A DNA stretch of 64,000 nt from Aquatica leii. Lineage: Eukaryota > Arthropoda > Insecta > Coleoptera > Lampyridae. Position numbers and translations under genes: made by a program. The notes beneath the pieces were generated by a model. It was given only the letters and a program-made list of their open reading frames with translations. It made no database searches and was not told the origin of the DNA. Below, one piece after another: positions 11,690 through 22,500 of the stretch. The stretch spans positions 62,183,389-62,247,388 of the forward strand of contig CM069435.1 of assembly GCA_035610365.1 (NCBI GenBank), in the 5' to 3' direction. Within the stretch, counting starts at the first letter, position 1. Each line of letters begins with the position of its first letter.

Positions 11690-11876
11690 TTAGAAATAAA
11701 AGTTTCTCAATAAAACATATTAAAGATTTTTTTTAGGTAATTGTTGTATTTATTTAAAACAATTTTAATACAAGCTTTTGAACTTGGGCTCTAAGTTCTT
11801 TGTCAGGCAAAATTAAATTAATTTAACAACTGTAAAACTAAGGTGACTAAAAACAATAACCCGTAAGGGAAGAAGA
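11690..11876 (-). repeat. 5' pLTR of the Penelope-like element, with a decayed hammerhead-like motif
   Basis: Direct repeat of 6888-7080. The hammerhead-like core at about 11766-11825 (minus) reads CTGACAA instead of CTGACGA and has lost the G of GAAA. Stem II halves GAACTT/AAGTTC are retained. The copy is probably inactive. Confidence 0.7.
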
Positions 11877-12455
11877 AGCCTTAAAATCTGCATCTAAAAA
11901 AAACATTATGACTTAGAAATGTAGATAATATTTTTGCGATTTGGTCTCATGGTGTAGATGAACTACAAATGTTTCTTCAATACCTTAACAATCAACATCC
12001 AAACATACATTTTAGTATTGAAAAAGAAATGAATGGTACCTTACCTTTTCTTGATGTAAAAATAGAAGGAAAGCCAGATGGTATTTTAATACATTCTGTT
12101 TATCAAAAACCAACACATACAGATCAATACATAAACGCAAATTTTCATCATCACCCAGCTCAGAAACTTGAGACGATTTGCACAATATATAATCGTGCAA
12201 CGATATTGTGTCACAAAGATAAATTAGAAGAAAAGTTAGAACACCTTAAGAAAGCTTTTATAAGAAATGGTTTTAATAAAGAACAAATTAAAAAGTTTTT
12301 TCAAACAAAGACAAGACTTACTGTTACAGATGATTCAACTATTAACCAAAACCTTGTTATTCTACTTTTTGTTTCTAACATAAGTGACAAAATCGAAAGA
12401 ATACTAAGTAACCATAAGATAAAAGTAGCTTATAACACTACAACTAACATTAAAA
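11870..12455 (+). pseudogene. Inverted Penelope-like fragment (RT C-terminus and linker)
   Basis: This begins right at the outer edge of the 5' pLTR and runs in the opposite direction to the main PLE. It starts at the RT segment equivalent to EEA(S/L)KSASKK and has a frameshift before 11969. It then has a 166-residue open stretch: VDELQMFLQYLNN-like text, [40 protein letters not shown], and the linker LEHLKKAFIRNGFNKEQIKK. Similarity stops near 12453, before the GIY-YIG domain. Partial inverted copies next to a PLE are a known result of its integration. Confidence 0.8.
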
Positions 12456-14460
12456 ATTTCAAGCATTAACATTTACATACTTTCGCGAAATGTAATTCTT
12501 AAAAAGCGAGACGTGAACGTTTAAAATAGTATTAACATAAGATTCACCTCAAAATTGAAGTCCTTTATCGTAAATAGCTAATAATTATGTTACTTCAGCA
12601 ATATTACTTTCAAACTTTTAAGAAGCGTAAGCTTACAATTGTCGACTTACGTTTGCTAAACTTTGCCTTTGAATACAAATAGATAAGTAACGATTCTTGA
12701 TCGGATTAAGTCAACGTACACAAAATCACTCAAGTTTGAATTAAACTAAAAACCGAACTATAAACTCGACTAAAAATAAAATATAAATATTGATCTTAAA
12801 ATATACCAAAAGTAGTTAGAGGTTTAATACAACATAATTCATAACGCTTAAGAATTAGTAGGTAAACAAATATAGATAAATACGTAACACAGAATTCAGA
12901 TTAATACAATTGAAGCGTAGGGCAAATAAACCACATTGAAAACGACATTTGACAAGTAGCCACAGTTGTTCAAAGTTCAATTCGAGTGAACACCTGAAGT
13001 CATCAATCTGACAATAATTATAACGGGCTGAATTGGTCTACTAGGCATAAGATATTATTACAAAAGAATTAATGCTTTCACCTTTAGTAGTTGAATTTGA
13101 ATAAACGACATCAAGCGCCTGTCAAAAATGCTGCAAAAATTTTAAATTAGTGAAAACAACATAGTGTCCGTAGCCATTTACCTGTGAGCAATTGAGTACA
13201 AAAAATCGATTTAACTCTTTCAATAAAAGTAGGGAACCTTCATTTTAAGTAGTCACTAAAAGCGCAATAATAACGATGATGTGAAATTAAATAAAAAGAA
13301 ATTACTTACGATTGAACGGACAAAGTTTCTACAAAACTTAATCTAGCAAGCGCCAACTGAGAAATGAGAATCTGGTGAATGTTGGACAAATATTTTTAAT
13401 GTAGTTTTGTGTGTATGTATTTTAGTTAATTTTTTAAATTTAAATTAAAACGTACGCAAAAAAATTAAAAATATAAATAAAATAATTGTTTACATATAAA
13501 ATTTTAAAAAATAATTAAAAAAAATATAAATATTTCATATTTATAATAAAATATATTTTTCTTTAAGTCAATCATATTTTATTAGAATATCTTCTAAACT
13601 TAGAGATAGATTACTTTAACTATATTTCATGTTTATGAAAAAATTTTAAGATTTCTAAAAAATTTCGCTTCCAGTTATGTTATGTTTTTATACGTATTAC
13701 ATTAATATACCATTTTATATATTTAAAATATTTATAATATTTAAATTTAAGTAGCTAGTAAAAGATTATTTTATAGTTTTTAAGTCTTGCTCTCAATTAT
13801 AAGTATTAGAGTTTTTTTGTGAAAATAATCAATCAAAATGTATGCGATTTAATTATTTATCAACAACACAAAAAAATAAAGTGCTTCTCAAATATAAGAT
13901 TTAAATTAAAAATTGTTTTGAAAGTGTCAGATTATTAACAGCAATACAAAGGAAACTATATTATATGAATAGTGCTTTGCAAATCCTGCGTTAATTAGGA
14001 ATACTATGGTCGAGTATATTTATTGAATGTAAATACTCAAACTTGAAATTCAAAAGCAGTAGTTCGTGATTAAATTGATTTACCGGTCACCTAACTTTTT
14101 AATATTTAGATAAAATATTTAGCTTTTCGAACTGAAAATATTAGTGGCCTAATAGTGTTTACGACTTGTACCATAATTACTACTACAAAATTAAAAAATC
14201 TACATAGTATTTGAATTTACGTATATTAGTTGAAATTACTTTATACGCAATACTTTTTTATTTAATTAGTTGAGTACTTATTAATAAAAAATAAAATATA
14301 AGATAATTGTTATAGTATACTATTTTAACGGCGCCGTCGTATGAAAATGGCACGGTATTAGTACGTGACAAGATGAACTAAGTGTTATAATTATCTACTT
14401 CACACTTTACTACGAATTAACTGCAACTATAACAATAACTATATCCTATGGTTTTGTCGT
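12456..14460. other. No gene recognised; AT-rich spacer before peptide gene 2
   Basis: No coding signal or identifiable repeat. The 13400-13900 stretch is extremely A/T-rich. Confidence 0.5.
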
Positions 14461-14492
14461 AGATAAATATAATGGTTTATTGCGTATGCATC

Positions 14493-14746
14493 ATGCCAGA
14501 AAAAATTTTACGCTGCCTTAAATGGCTCATTATTGTTACAATTTTTAATATGTGCAAAATTATTCAAATTGGTAATAATAATGAAATAATTTTAAAACAA
14601 AGAAGAGTCACAGTTATGTTGTAGATGCTAAAGCTTTATGCCATTATCCATTGTTTTGCATGGCTTTGTGTGATGTATTTAACGTTACAGAAGTATTAGA
14701 TTTGTGTCAGTATACGGATTGTGATTGTGGTGCAAAATGTAGTTGA
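14493..14746 (+). CDS. Defensin-like secreted cysteine-rich peptide (CS-alpha-beta type), gene 2, two exons
   Basis: Exon 1 is 14493-14571, a 53-bp phase-1 intron (GTAATA ... TTGTAG) is 14572-14624, and exon 2 is 14625-14746. The product has 66 residues, the same length as gene 1. An in-frame ATG at 14472 would add seven residues; I chose 14493 because MPEKIL matches the start of gene 1 (MADKKIL). A hydrophobic segment (LKWLIIVTIFNMC) follows as signal peptide, though with two unusual cysteines. Mature cysteines are at residues 32, 38, 42, 54, 59, 61 and 65. Spacing is C-x5-C-x3-C-x11-C-x4-C-x1-C plus one near the end, the insect-defensin plan. The mature part is acidic and poor in basic residues, unusual for a membrane-active peptide. 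AATAAA occurs at 14874-14879. It may be a divergent or decaying paralogue. Function is inferred from spacing only. Confidence 0.58.
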
Positions 14747-15169
14747 ATTAAGAAGTAATTATAATTAAATGTATTTTATAGTGAAATATCGATTTTAGCT
14801 TTATGCACTATAAATTATTTTTAGGGTTAACATTGCACAAAGTCACATACAAAGAAATGTTTTTTTTGTATTAAATAAATTTTTTATGTGTTAATATTGT
14901 TAATTCATAGTTTCGTATATTATTTATTCTGTTTAAATATAAACCTGAACTAAAAACTGTTTTTGTTGAAACACTGCATCCTATTACGTTCGGCATTTTA
15001 CTAAATACAGAAGTTTGAAAAACAAAAAACTTGTTCTAAAACACTCTAAATTTGAAAAAAACTGACAAATTACACAATTGTTTTAATTAATTTTTTTGTT
15101 AAAATTTTAATTAAAGTTTTTTAAAAACTTAAATTAATACTTTAGACGCTAGATTGCTTAACAAAACTC

Positions 15170-15171
<2 letters not shown>

Positions 15172-15228
<57 letters not shown>
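15172..15228. repeat. (AT)n microsatellite bounding element X
   Basis: About 28 AT dinucleotides without interruption, directly followed by the left AGCGTC motif cluster. Confidence 0.95.
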
Positions 15229-15233
<5 letters not shown>

Positions 15234-16659
15234 CACGTATTCACTCAGCGTCTACCCATAGAAAATTTTGGTTACACTCAGCGTCCTCGGACATTCAGCG
15301 TCCGAGGTACGGACGCTGAGTGGAAAACAATTAAAAAAATTTTTTTTGGTACACTAGGAGCCTTCCAGTACCGTTAAAACAAAAATTAGAGAGACGCTTA
15401 GTGGCATCACATTTTGACCTCTATATGAAATTTAGTTCAACGTGTTGTTGTTAGGTGGCGCTAAAATCGGTCTGTATATATTCATGTATATTCAAAATTA
15501 TTGCAAATATTCACTGAGCGTCCGTGTGTATATATCTACCAAACGATCAACAGGGCGTCCTATTACGTCATATGTACATACAAATATTCATATCTAAGAA
15601 TTGGTATTACGTCATGCGTACATGCTGATTTTGAATTTGTATATAATAATTCAGCTATCGGTTTACTAAGCGTCTTAAGACTTTAACGTAATTTATTTTT
15701 AATCTTAACTTTTGGAAGTAGTTAGCGTCCTTAAACAGAACACTTGTTTTTACGCGGTTGCTAATATGAAAAAGTCATATAAATTTCAAAAACGAACGTT
15801 GGATATTGTGCAACGTTAGATAGCTACAGAAAAAGATATTTATAGTGACGATAAGTTAAAACATTTGGTATTAATAAATTATAAATTGGTTTATATCATT
15901 ATGCTGCTATTTTATGTTCAAACTTGTGCTGACACTGTACGCCATTCAAAAAATCCGTTACTGCCGTAACTACAACAAAGTTAGTTTAGTATCTTTCTTA
16001 TCTTTGCGTGCTTGCAACTAATTAAATTTCTTCGACCAGCAAAATCATTCTTAATATTTTTTGCTTTATTACAAAAACAACTAGTACGTTTATATACGAA
16101 AATATTGTTTCAAATTGTAATAAAAAAAAATATTCCTTCTTTACTGAGTATTTTAGAAAATGAGTATGTAATTAAAATTCTTAAGTCAAACTTTGATTAC
16201 TTACTCTGTTTAAATGGAAACATTCTAACATTATTTTATTTTGTATTGTACATTACGGTTTGCGTGCATCAAAGATTCTAAGAAAAATTTTATGTCCCTA
16301 AATAAAAATGAATTTCAGTGCCAGAGTGTGCATGCGAGATCGGCGCAGTAAATCTTTCTGCTGATAATGTATTACTATGTATCAAGTTTTTTTTAACAAT
16401 TGTATAAAAAATATTTTTTGAGAAAAAATCTTCAGTGAATTTACGAAGAAACTAAAAATGGCTCGTTTTATTTATGTTTATCCATCTCTTCTTGTGATAT
16501 AGTCAAATAATATTAGGATGCTCTGTTTGCATACCACTGCCAGTCTTGTTTCCATATTTAGCAAGTCCAGAATTAAGACGCTTATTCTGTTTTTCTTCTA
16601 AGAAAGTTCCAACATCCGTCTCTAGACTCACATCTGAAAGGCATTTATGCGTTTGACAT

Positions 16660-16990
16660 GCACTTTGAGAGTTTATGTTTAACCTCCATATAGCATCACT
16701 GAGAAGGTAAGTGCTTTGAGTAGCCGCAACTTGTTGTTCCTAGAGACGTGGCAATTTATCCAAACTGGTATTATGCTGCTAGCTGCTGTTCTCCGAAGTA
16801 AAATGCAATATTGAATCTTTCTGGACGATCCGCTGTTTGCTTGTACAAGAAAATCTAAATATGTAAACTTCTCCACTTTGTGGTAGCTGTTCAGTACTGT
16901 GGTGGGTAGCAAGTTTTCTCTTCGATCTATAACCATAACCTTGGTCTTGCTCTTATTGATTGTCCTCTTTTTCTTCTTGATCTTCTATGG
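16660..16990 (-). pseudogene. Non-LTR retrotransposon RT fragment (first piece)
   Basis: An open stretch of 85 residues (16679-16936) resembles the C-terminal part of RTE/CR1-like reverse transcriptases. VIDRRENLLPTTVLNSYHKV is followed by EKFTYLDFLVQA, RRTAASSIIPVW and KLRLLKALTFSVMLYG. The last motif is the usual ...LYGSETW region. Downstream sequence to about 17170 is unrelated to it, and a second related fragment follows. Confidence 0.75.
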
Positions 16991-17179
16991 CACTACATAC
17001 AGTTCCTGTGTTTCTAGTTTTGCTTTCACGCCTGCGTGTTTATCACCTCCTCTCTTCTTTCAGACTAGGACTCCCAATAGATGTTGTGCATCTTTTTGTA
17101 TTTCATCTTTCCATCGTTTTCGTAGTCTCCTCACTGGATTTTTGCCGTGCATTCGGCTGTTTAAAGTTTTGTTCGGAGT

Positions 17180-18480
17180 TTTTAATCATTCGTTCTGACG
17201 ACAATAGCCGCAACTTGTTGTTTCTGGAGATGTGATTATCTTTCTAAATTGGTATTTGCCTACCAAGTATGATGAGGTGCTTAATCTCCTTGGATGATCC
17301 GCCATTTGCTTAAAAATAAACCTAAATATATAAACTCATCCACTTTCTGGTAGTTGTTCAGTATAGTGGTGGGTGTCAAGCTTTCTGCTCGGTCTATAAC
17401 CATAACCTTAGTATTGCTTTTGTTGATTGTCACTCCATACTTATTGTTTTCTTCTTCTATACGCTTCAGTAATTGGCTTATCTCTAGTTCAGACTAGGAA
17501 CACAACGTAGTGTCACCAGCAAACTACCACTTTTTGATCTGTCTATCTCCAATAACTGCATTATAGCATTTGTTGAATTGGATATTGAAAGAATGCAACC
17601 TTTTCGAATACCTTTAATAAGTTAGCTCTAGTTCGATAATGCACCTTTATCTCTAATTACTGCTCTTGACTCAGAATACAAGTTCCTGATTAGGTGGGTG
17701 ATATGTTTGGGAACTTCTATTTCTTGTATGCTGGTTCATAGTTTCCTTCACAGTCAAATGCTTTGTTATAACCAATAAAGCACATTATTACGAGTTGATT
17801 GAATTCTCTGTTCTTCTCTATGAGTTAGCGTATGTTCAAAATTTGTTCAAGCGTTCTTCTATCTTTGACAAATCCGGTTTGTTCCGACTGTATCTAACTG
17901 TCTGCGCAGTACCTTAGTCTTGCATGGATGATATGCAGTAGGACTTTGTAGGTATCTGAGATAAAGGAGATGTTGCGGTAATTGCTCCAGTCTTAGGTAG
18001 ACATTTTCATATGTAGTGTTATCAAGATGGATTCCACTCGGTCTTTGGGCCATGTTCCTGTGGTCTAGACTTCATTACACAGTTTTCACAAAATCCTTGC
18101 TTCGTTTTCTTTAGAAAACTTCAGAATTTTTTACAGTGACTCCAACTGGTTCAAGTGCCTTACTGTTTCTCAGCTTTAATACTGTCTGCTCAATTTATTC
18201 CAAAATAATTTTTGGTACCTGTGCAACAACCATAGCTTCATTTCCAACGTGTTTATTTGAGTCTGAGCAAAGCTTTTGGCAATTAACCCTTTAGCATTTC
18301 AAAATGTTAGTTGAATTTATCTCCACTACTTCGTGTTTCTTATCTGCGTAAAATTTAATCCTTTCACACGTCTTTGCAATAATCTGGTTCTTGTTTTGAT
18401 CGACGGATTTTTCTTCTTATCTGAGCTTACAGTTGGTTGCACTAAGGTGTCCAGTGGAGGCCCTTGCCTTTTAGTTCTCT
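17180..18480 (-). pseudogene. Non-LTR retrotransposon RT remnant (RTE/CR1-like), longer piece
   Basis: Minus-strand pieces in shifting frames follow RT order. Near 18040-17980 is a TWPKDRVESI-like segment with YRNISFISDTYKVLL. Near 17900-17860 are ...RLRYCADS and EQTGFVKDRRTLEQIL. Near 17800-17740 are FNQLVIMCFIGYNKAFDC (RT motif with the first catalytic Asp region altered) and ...NYEPAYKK. Near 17400-17200 the IDR...TTILNNYQKVDEFIYL-like tail repeats what is seen at 16679-16936. Many stops show it is dead. It lies inside element X. Clade assignment between RTE and CR1 is uncertain. Confidence 0.65.
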
Positions 18481-18879
18481 GTTTATAATAAGTACATTAA
18501 AAAATAATGAGAATGTTTGGTTTTTTTTCTATTTTTTTATTATTTTATATACTTTTTTTAATAAACTTTTAGTCTCCTTACAATTAATTTATTTTCAACA
18601 ATTACACTAAAACATAAGGTTTATTTAGATTTGATAAAAACCTTTAAATTCGTGTTTTGGTTAAAAAAATTCTTAGAATTTAAAGTATGTTATAAATTAT
18701 ATTACAAAATTCAAATTTTATTAAAACAATTAAAAATAATTTTTGAAAAAATAACGACTACTAAATTTTACAGTTTTAAGGTAACAAAAAGAAGAAGAAT
18801 TTAAAATAATTGATTATGCTCTAATAAAAATAGAAGTTAAAGTAGTTAAATATCATGAACGCATTACAAATTCTACTTC

Positions 18880-19090
18880 GAAGTTATATCTCATTTCTAA
18901 AAATAATTCTGCTGCGTAATCAGTTCACGAGTTTGAAGATAAGGCAGGGACGCTGAATAAACCTAACGGTGACTTGCCTACTATATACGCTTAGAAGTCA
19001 CATTCGATTTCTAAAAATAGTTTCGCAGCGTAATAATGACGTCATTAACTTAAAGATAAGGAAAGGACGCCGAATAAACCTAACCGTGAG
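18880..19090. repeat. Tandem pair of ~107-bp units in the right end of element X
   Basis: 18881-18978 and 18990-19090 share TTTCTAAAAATA, a GC(T/A)GCGTAAT block, AAGATAAGG and GGACGC(T/C)GAATAAACCTAAC. Each unit carries one AGCGTC-type motif. Confidence 0.7.
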
Positions 19091-19198
19091 CAAAGACGCT
19101 AAGCGGTACTATATCTTGATTTACGTTTATACAGCTGTATATCGAAGGACGCCGGGTGACAATGTTTTTAGACCGGACGCTGAGCGGTACCACATATA

Positions 19199-19201
<3 letters not shown>

Positions 19202-19231
<30 letters not shown>
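19202..19231. repeat. (AT)n microsatellite shared by elements X and Y
   Basis: An uninterrupted AT run between the right end of X and the left end of Y. Confidence 0.95.
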
Positions 19232-19235
<4 letters not shown>

Positions 19236-19295
19236 TTTTGTAACAAGGTCAGATCCGTTCGTCTTATAAACTAAACAACACTAGATCCGTTTTGT

Positions 19296-19325
19296 AAGGT
19301 GAGATCCGATTTTGGATCTCACCTT
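19296..19325. repeat. Perfect 12-bp-stem hairpin in the left end of element Y
   Basis: AAGGTGAGATCC pairs with GGATCTCACCTT around a GATTTT loop. It is built from two inverted copies of the subterminal motif. It might act in transposase binding or as a transcript terminator; neither is shown. Confidence 0.85.
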
Positions 19326-19560
19326 GTATCTATGTGTATATAATGTTTTTTCAAGAAGACATTTAATGTAGAGTAAAATTCCAAATTTTTGCCTGGAGCT
19401 CACTTTTTACCCTTTTTGACCAATTTTATACACGAGCAGTTCAACTGTTTAAGCTGAAGAGGGCGCCCTAGTAATTTTATTGTATATAACTTCAATTTAG
19501 ATTTTAGACTTAAGTCGAGATCCGGTATATTTGGCAACCTGTCGGATCTCGTTTTATATG

Positions 19561-22500
19561 TGTTTTAAAGCTATTTATATGCAAAGATAGCATTATTTTT
19601 ATCTTGCATACATTCCTACCGGGTCGATGTGCGTTTAAGTTACACATGTTCACTTAGATAAAACAAAATTGTAATCAAGTTGTTTGTGAAAGTTTATAAG
19701 CATTTAGACTAAAAATTACAGTAAAACCTTTCTTCATAAGATAAATTCTACAAGAACAATCAATGGTTACAAAACTAGTACAAATCACTGGGTTATACAT
19801 TGAAAAAATCACGTATTTAAAAGTAATTATTACCGAAAACAATCACTGTTATCTTCACTTTTGTAATTGTCTTCTTGTTTTTTCTTTAGTATCATTTTTC
19901 TAAGTAACGAGATTGCGAAGCTGCAATAGATTTGTTATGTTTAAAATTTCTATTTATTGCAATATTTCTTATATTTAAATTCACAGTAGATTTTTGTAGG
20001 ATATTCGATTCATTGCGGTAATTAACTTTTTCTTGCATTTTCTAAATGTTCGTTATAAAAAGATTAAAACAGTTTTTACTCCAAAACAATGCTATTAAAA
20101 CCACTAACTTTCTTATTATTTTTTTAGTTTGTGAATCTCCAATCCTAATAATAACACTCATTAATTACAAATTATTTCTAAATATTTACAAATTTACCTT
20201 ATTTGCTTTATCATATTCACATCTTATTCTTTATAGCTTGTAAGAAATAACATTTACATTTCTCATAAATACATTTCTTTTATTTACTAGCTGTAAAAGC
20301 AAATTGTTGTAAACAATCGATATTTTTTAAACTGACTCAGCTCATATTAACGTTTGCTTAAAATCAATGTATTAAATAGCTAAAACTCAAATAATAGTTA
20401 CACTTATAATTTGTTAAATTGACACTGACAAATTGACATAAAATAAATACAGTTTGGGCTGGTTTCGACATATAATTTTTAATTGTCGTTTTAGGTATTA
20501 CTGCAGGTATACTACCAACACAAATTTTTAATTTCAGATTATTTATTTTTTGCGTTATTTGTTCTTGTAAAAAGTTTAATTTGACTTTGATTAATAATTA
20601 AACAGATTATAGTTGTAGAAAAAGTATAGCGTATAATTCGTAAGGAATGTGTTTTACAAATTCTTTCAATAATTATTCTGTGGTAAGATACATTTTTATT
20701 TAGTAGTTGTATTACACTTTCAGGTAGGAAAAGCAAAAAAGTCACTCTTGGTAGATTTTTATAGGCGACGTTTCGTAGCGCTATTGAGCGCATTTCATCA
20801 TGGCCAATAAAAAACGGACCCAAGATGAGCTGTTCGATAAGCTAGTCACAAAATTAATATTCAATAATTAAATAAACAATTGGAACTAACTATAAATAAG
20901 TTAGATGATGTTTGTCTGTGTAGTAGTTTTCTGTTTGTAATTTATTATATTTTTATCTCTACACTAACTGTCAATGTCATTGTTTGCTTTATTATTGAAT
21001 TTTCATTTTATGACTAGTTCATTGGACAGTTTATCTTGAGCTGGTTTTTTATTGGACATGATGAAATGCGCACAATAACGCCACGAAACGTCGCGTCGCC
21101 TGTAAAAATCTACCAAGTGTGAGTTTTTTGCTTTTCCTACCTGAAGGTGTAACACAATTACTTAATTATTACCAAGAGCAAAAACTTACCAATAAACTTT
21201 TATGTTATCTTACTTTTTACTGAGTAATAGACGGGCGTAATAAAATAAAACTCATATAAATGTACGGCATAAATGCAGTCTCAATTTAACAAAAAAAACA
21301 ACGGATGCTTCTATTAAATATTTATGTTGGTTTCTGTTTTCAACGTAGGTATTTTTTCTAGTTAACTAATAAAACGAAGTTTTAGAGTTGATGGTGTGTT
21401 GAATTACATTTGCTACAGAATTCGCGCGATTTTTGATAACTTAAACATTAAAGCTAAGCTATATAAGAAAAATTATTGTAACACGTAGCGGTCAAGATGT
21501 TAATCTCTGAAACCAAGATTTCAGAATTTTAGCGGAATCCTTTAGAAGAGTTAAATTTACATTAAATTGTTTTATTAAGCTTGAGTTTATTGCTGCGACT
21601 TTAAAATACTTCTTAGTTGATCACATTATACATCTCTAATTTAATGAGGTTTTACTTTATTGGATTAGATTCATTAGATTTAGAAAGATGGTATTTTGTA
21701 ACTTTAACGTGGCACCAAAGAAACATTTAGCATCATTTACTGATTTCCACCAAAGTGTAAAAACAAACAACTAACAAACACGCTTTTATTTTTTAGGATG
21801 CTCAACACGTGCTTGGCATATTTTATGTAATGCCAATCATTTATATTGGTTGTTTAGTTTTAAGCCGAAATAATCATAATACAACTTTCATACAATATTA
21901 TTGATATTCCAACTTTGCTTAAGAAGAAGAAAACAGGCATATGCATAACAAAATATGTTAAGACAGTTTTACACTTTCTGTTTTTTATACTATTAGAAAA
22001 TTAATACACAATTAGAGTTGATAACGTTTTTTATAGGAGTGTCGCGGTTGCATAAAAGATTTGCCATTTATGTAAACTCTGTAATTGAGATATAGAAATA
22101 AGTCAAAATACTCTAAAAAAAAGTTTGTACATACACAAGCTGTTGTATTTTGCACAAATTTACAAATTAACATAACAGCTCTAAAAATTTTTCTAGTTTT
22201 ACACAAATTTTTAACTATATGTATGTACATGACATAATTCTTTACTAATTATTCAAAAATTGTATTAGTTTTTTAGCTACACAGTATAATAAACTAAAGT
22301 TACGATTGTATTTGAAATGTTTTGTACTACAAAAAATATGATTTAAAGCGCTGTGTAAAAGAAATACTGATTTTTGTCAAAAACAATTTATCGTAAAATA
22401 CCAGTACTTTATTTTGTAAATAATTATATAGGTTAAGGATTTGTAATTGACCATTGACTGTTCTTGATTTGATGATAAGCGATTTTCGTCTAACTTAATA

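Larger units (their letters stand above)
6888..11876 (-). mobile_element. Penelope-like element (PLE), near full length, split by two solo LTRs
   Basis: A minus-strand PLE bounded by direct terminal repeats (pLTRs) at about 11690-11876 and 6888-7080. The repeats share runs such as AACATATTAAAG, AAGCTTT and AACTTGGGCT, and the block ending CCGTAAGGGAA or TCGTAAGGGAA. Between them, read on the minus strand, are the N-terminal PLE region, the reverse transcriptase, the linker and a GIY-YIG endonuclease. Two LTRs at 9977-10991 and 7856-9208 interrupt the frame. Removing them and one copy of each target duplication rejoins the protein reading sense at both sites, for example LRNNNSLII directly followed by VPADKRKATV. 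Without the insertions the element is about 2.6 kb, normal for a PLE. Further stops make it non-autonomous now. Confidence 0.85.
15172..19231. mobile_element. Element X: (AT)n-bounded transposon with inverted subterminal AGCGTC arrays
   Basis: The left part (15229-15730) carries CACTCAGCGTC-like motifs at about 15242, 15274, 15293 and 15512, with variants at 15665 and 15722. Two are in reverse (GGACGCTGAGTGG at 15311, GACGCTTAGTGG at 15393). The right part (18880-19201) carries the reverse form: GGACGCTGA at 18953, GGACGCCGA near 19066, GACGCTAAGCGG near 19094, GGACGCCGG near 19145 and GGACGCTGAGCGG near 19174. Both clusters abut (AT)n, and their outermost ~30 bp are similar when one is inverted. 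This is the layout of a DNA transposon with short inverted ends and subterminal transposase-binding repeats, inserted in a TA repeat. No transposase was found inside, so it appears non-autonomous. Family unassigned. Confidence 0.5.
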
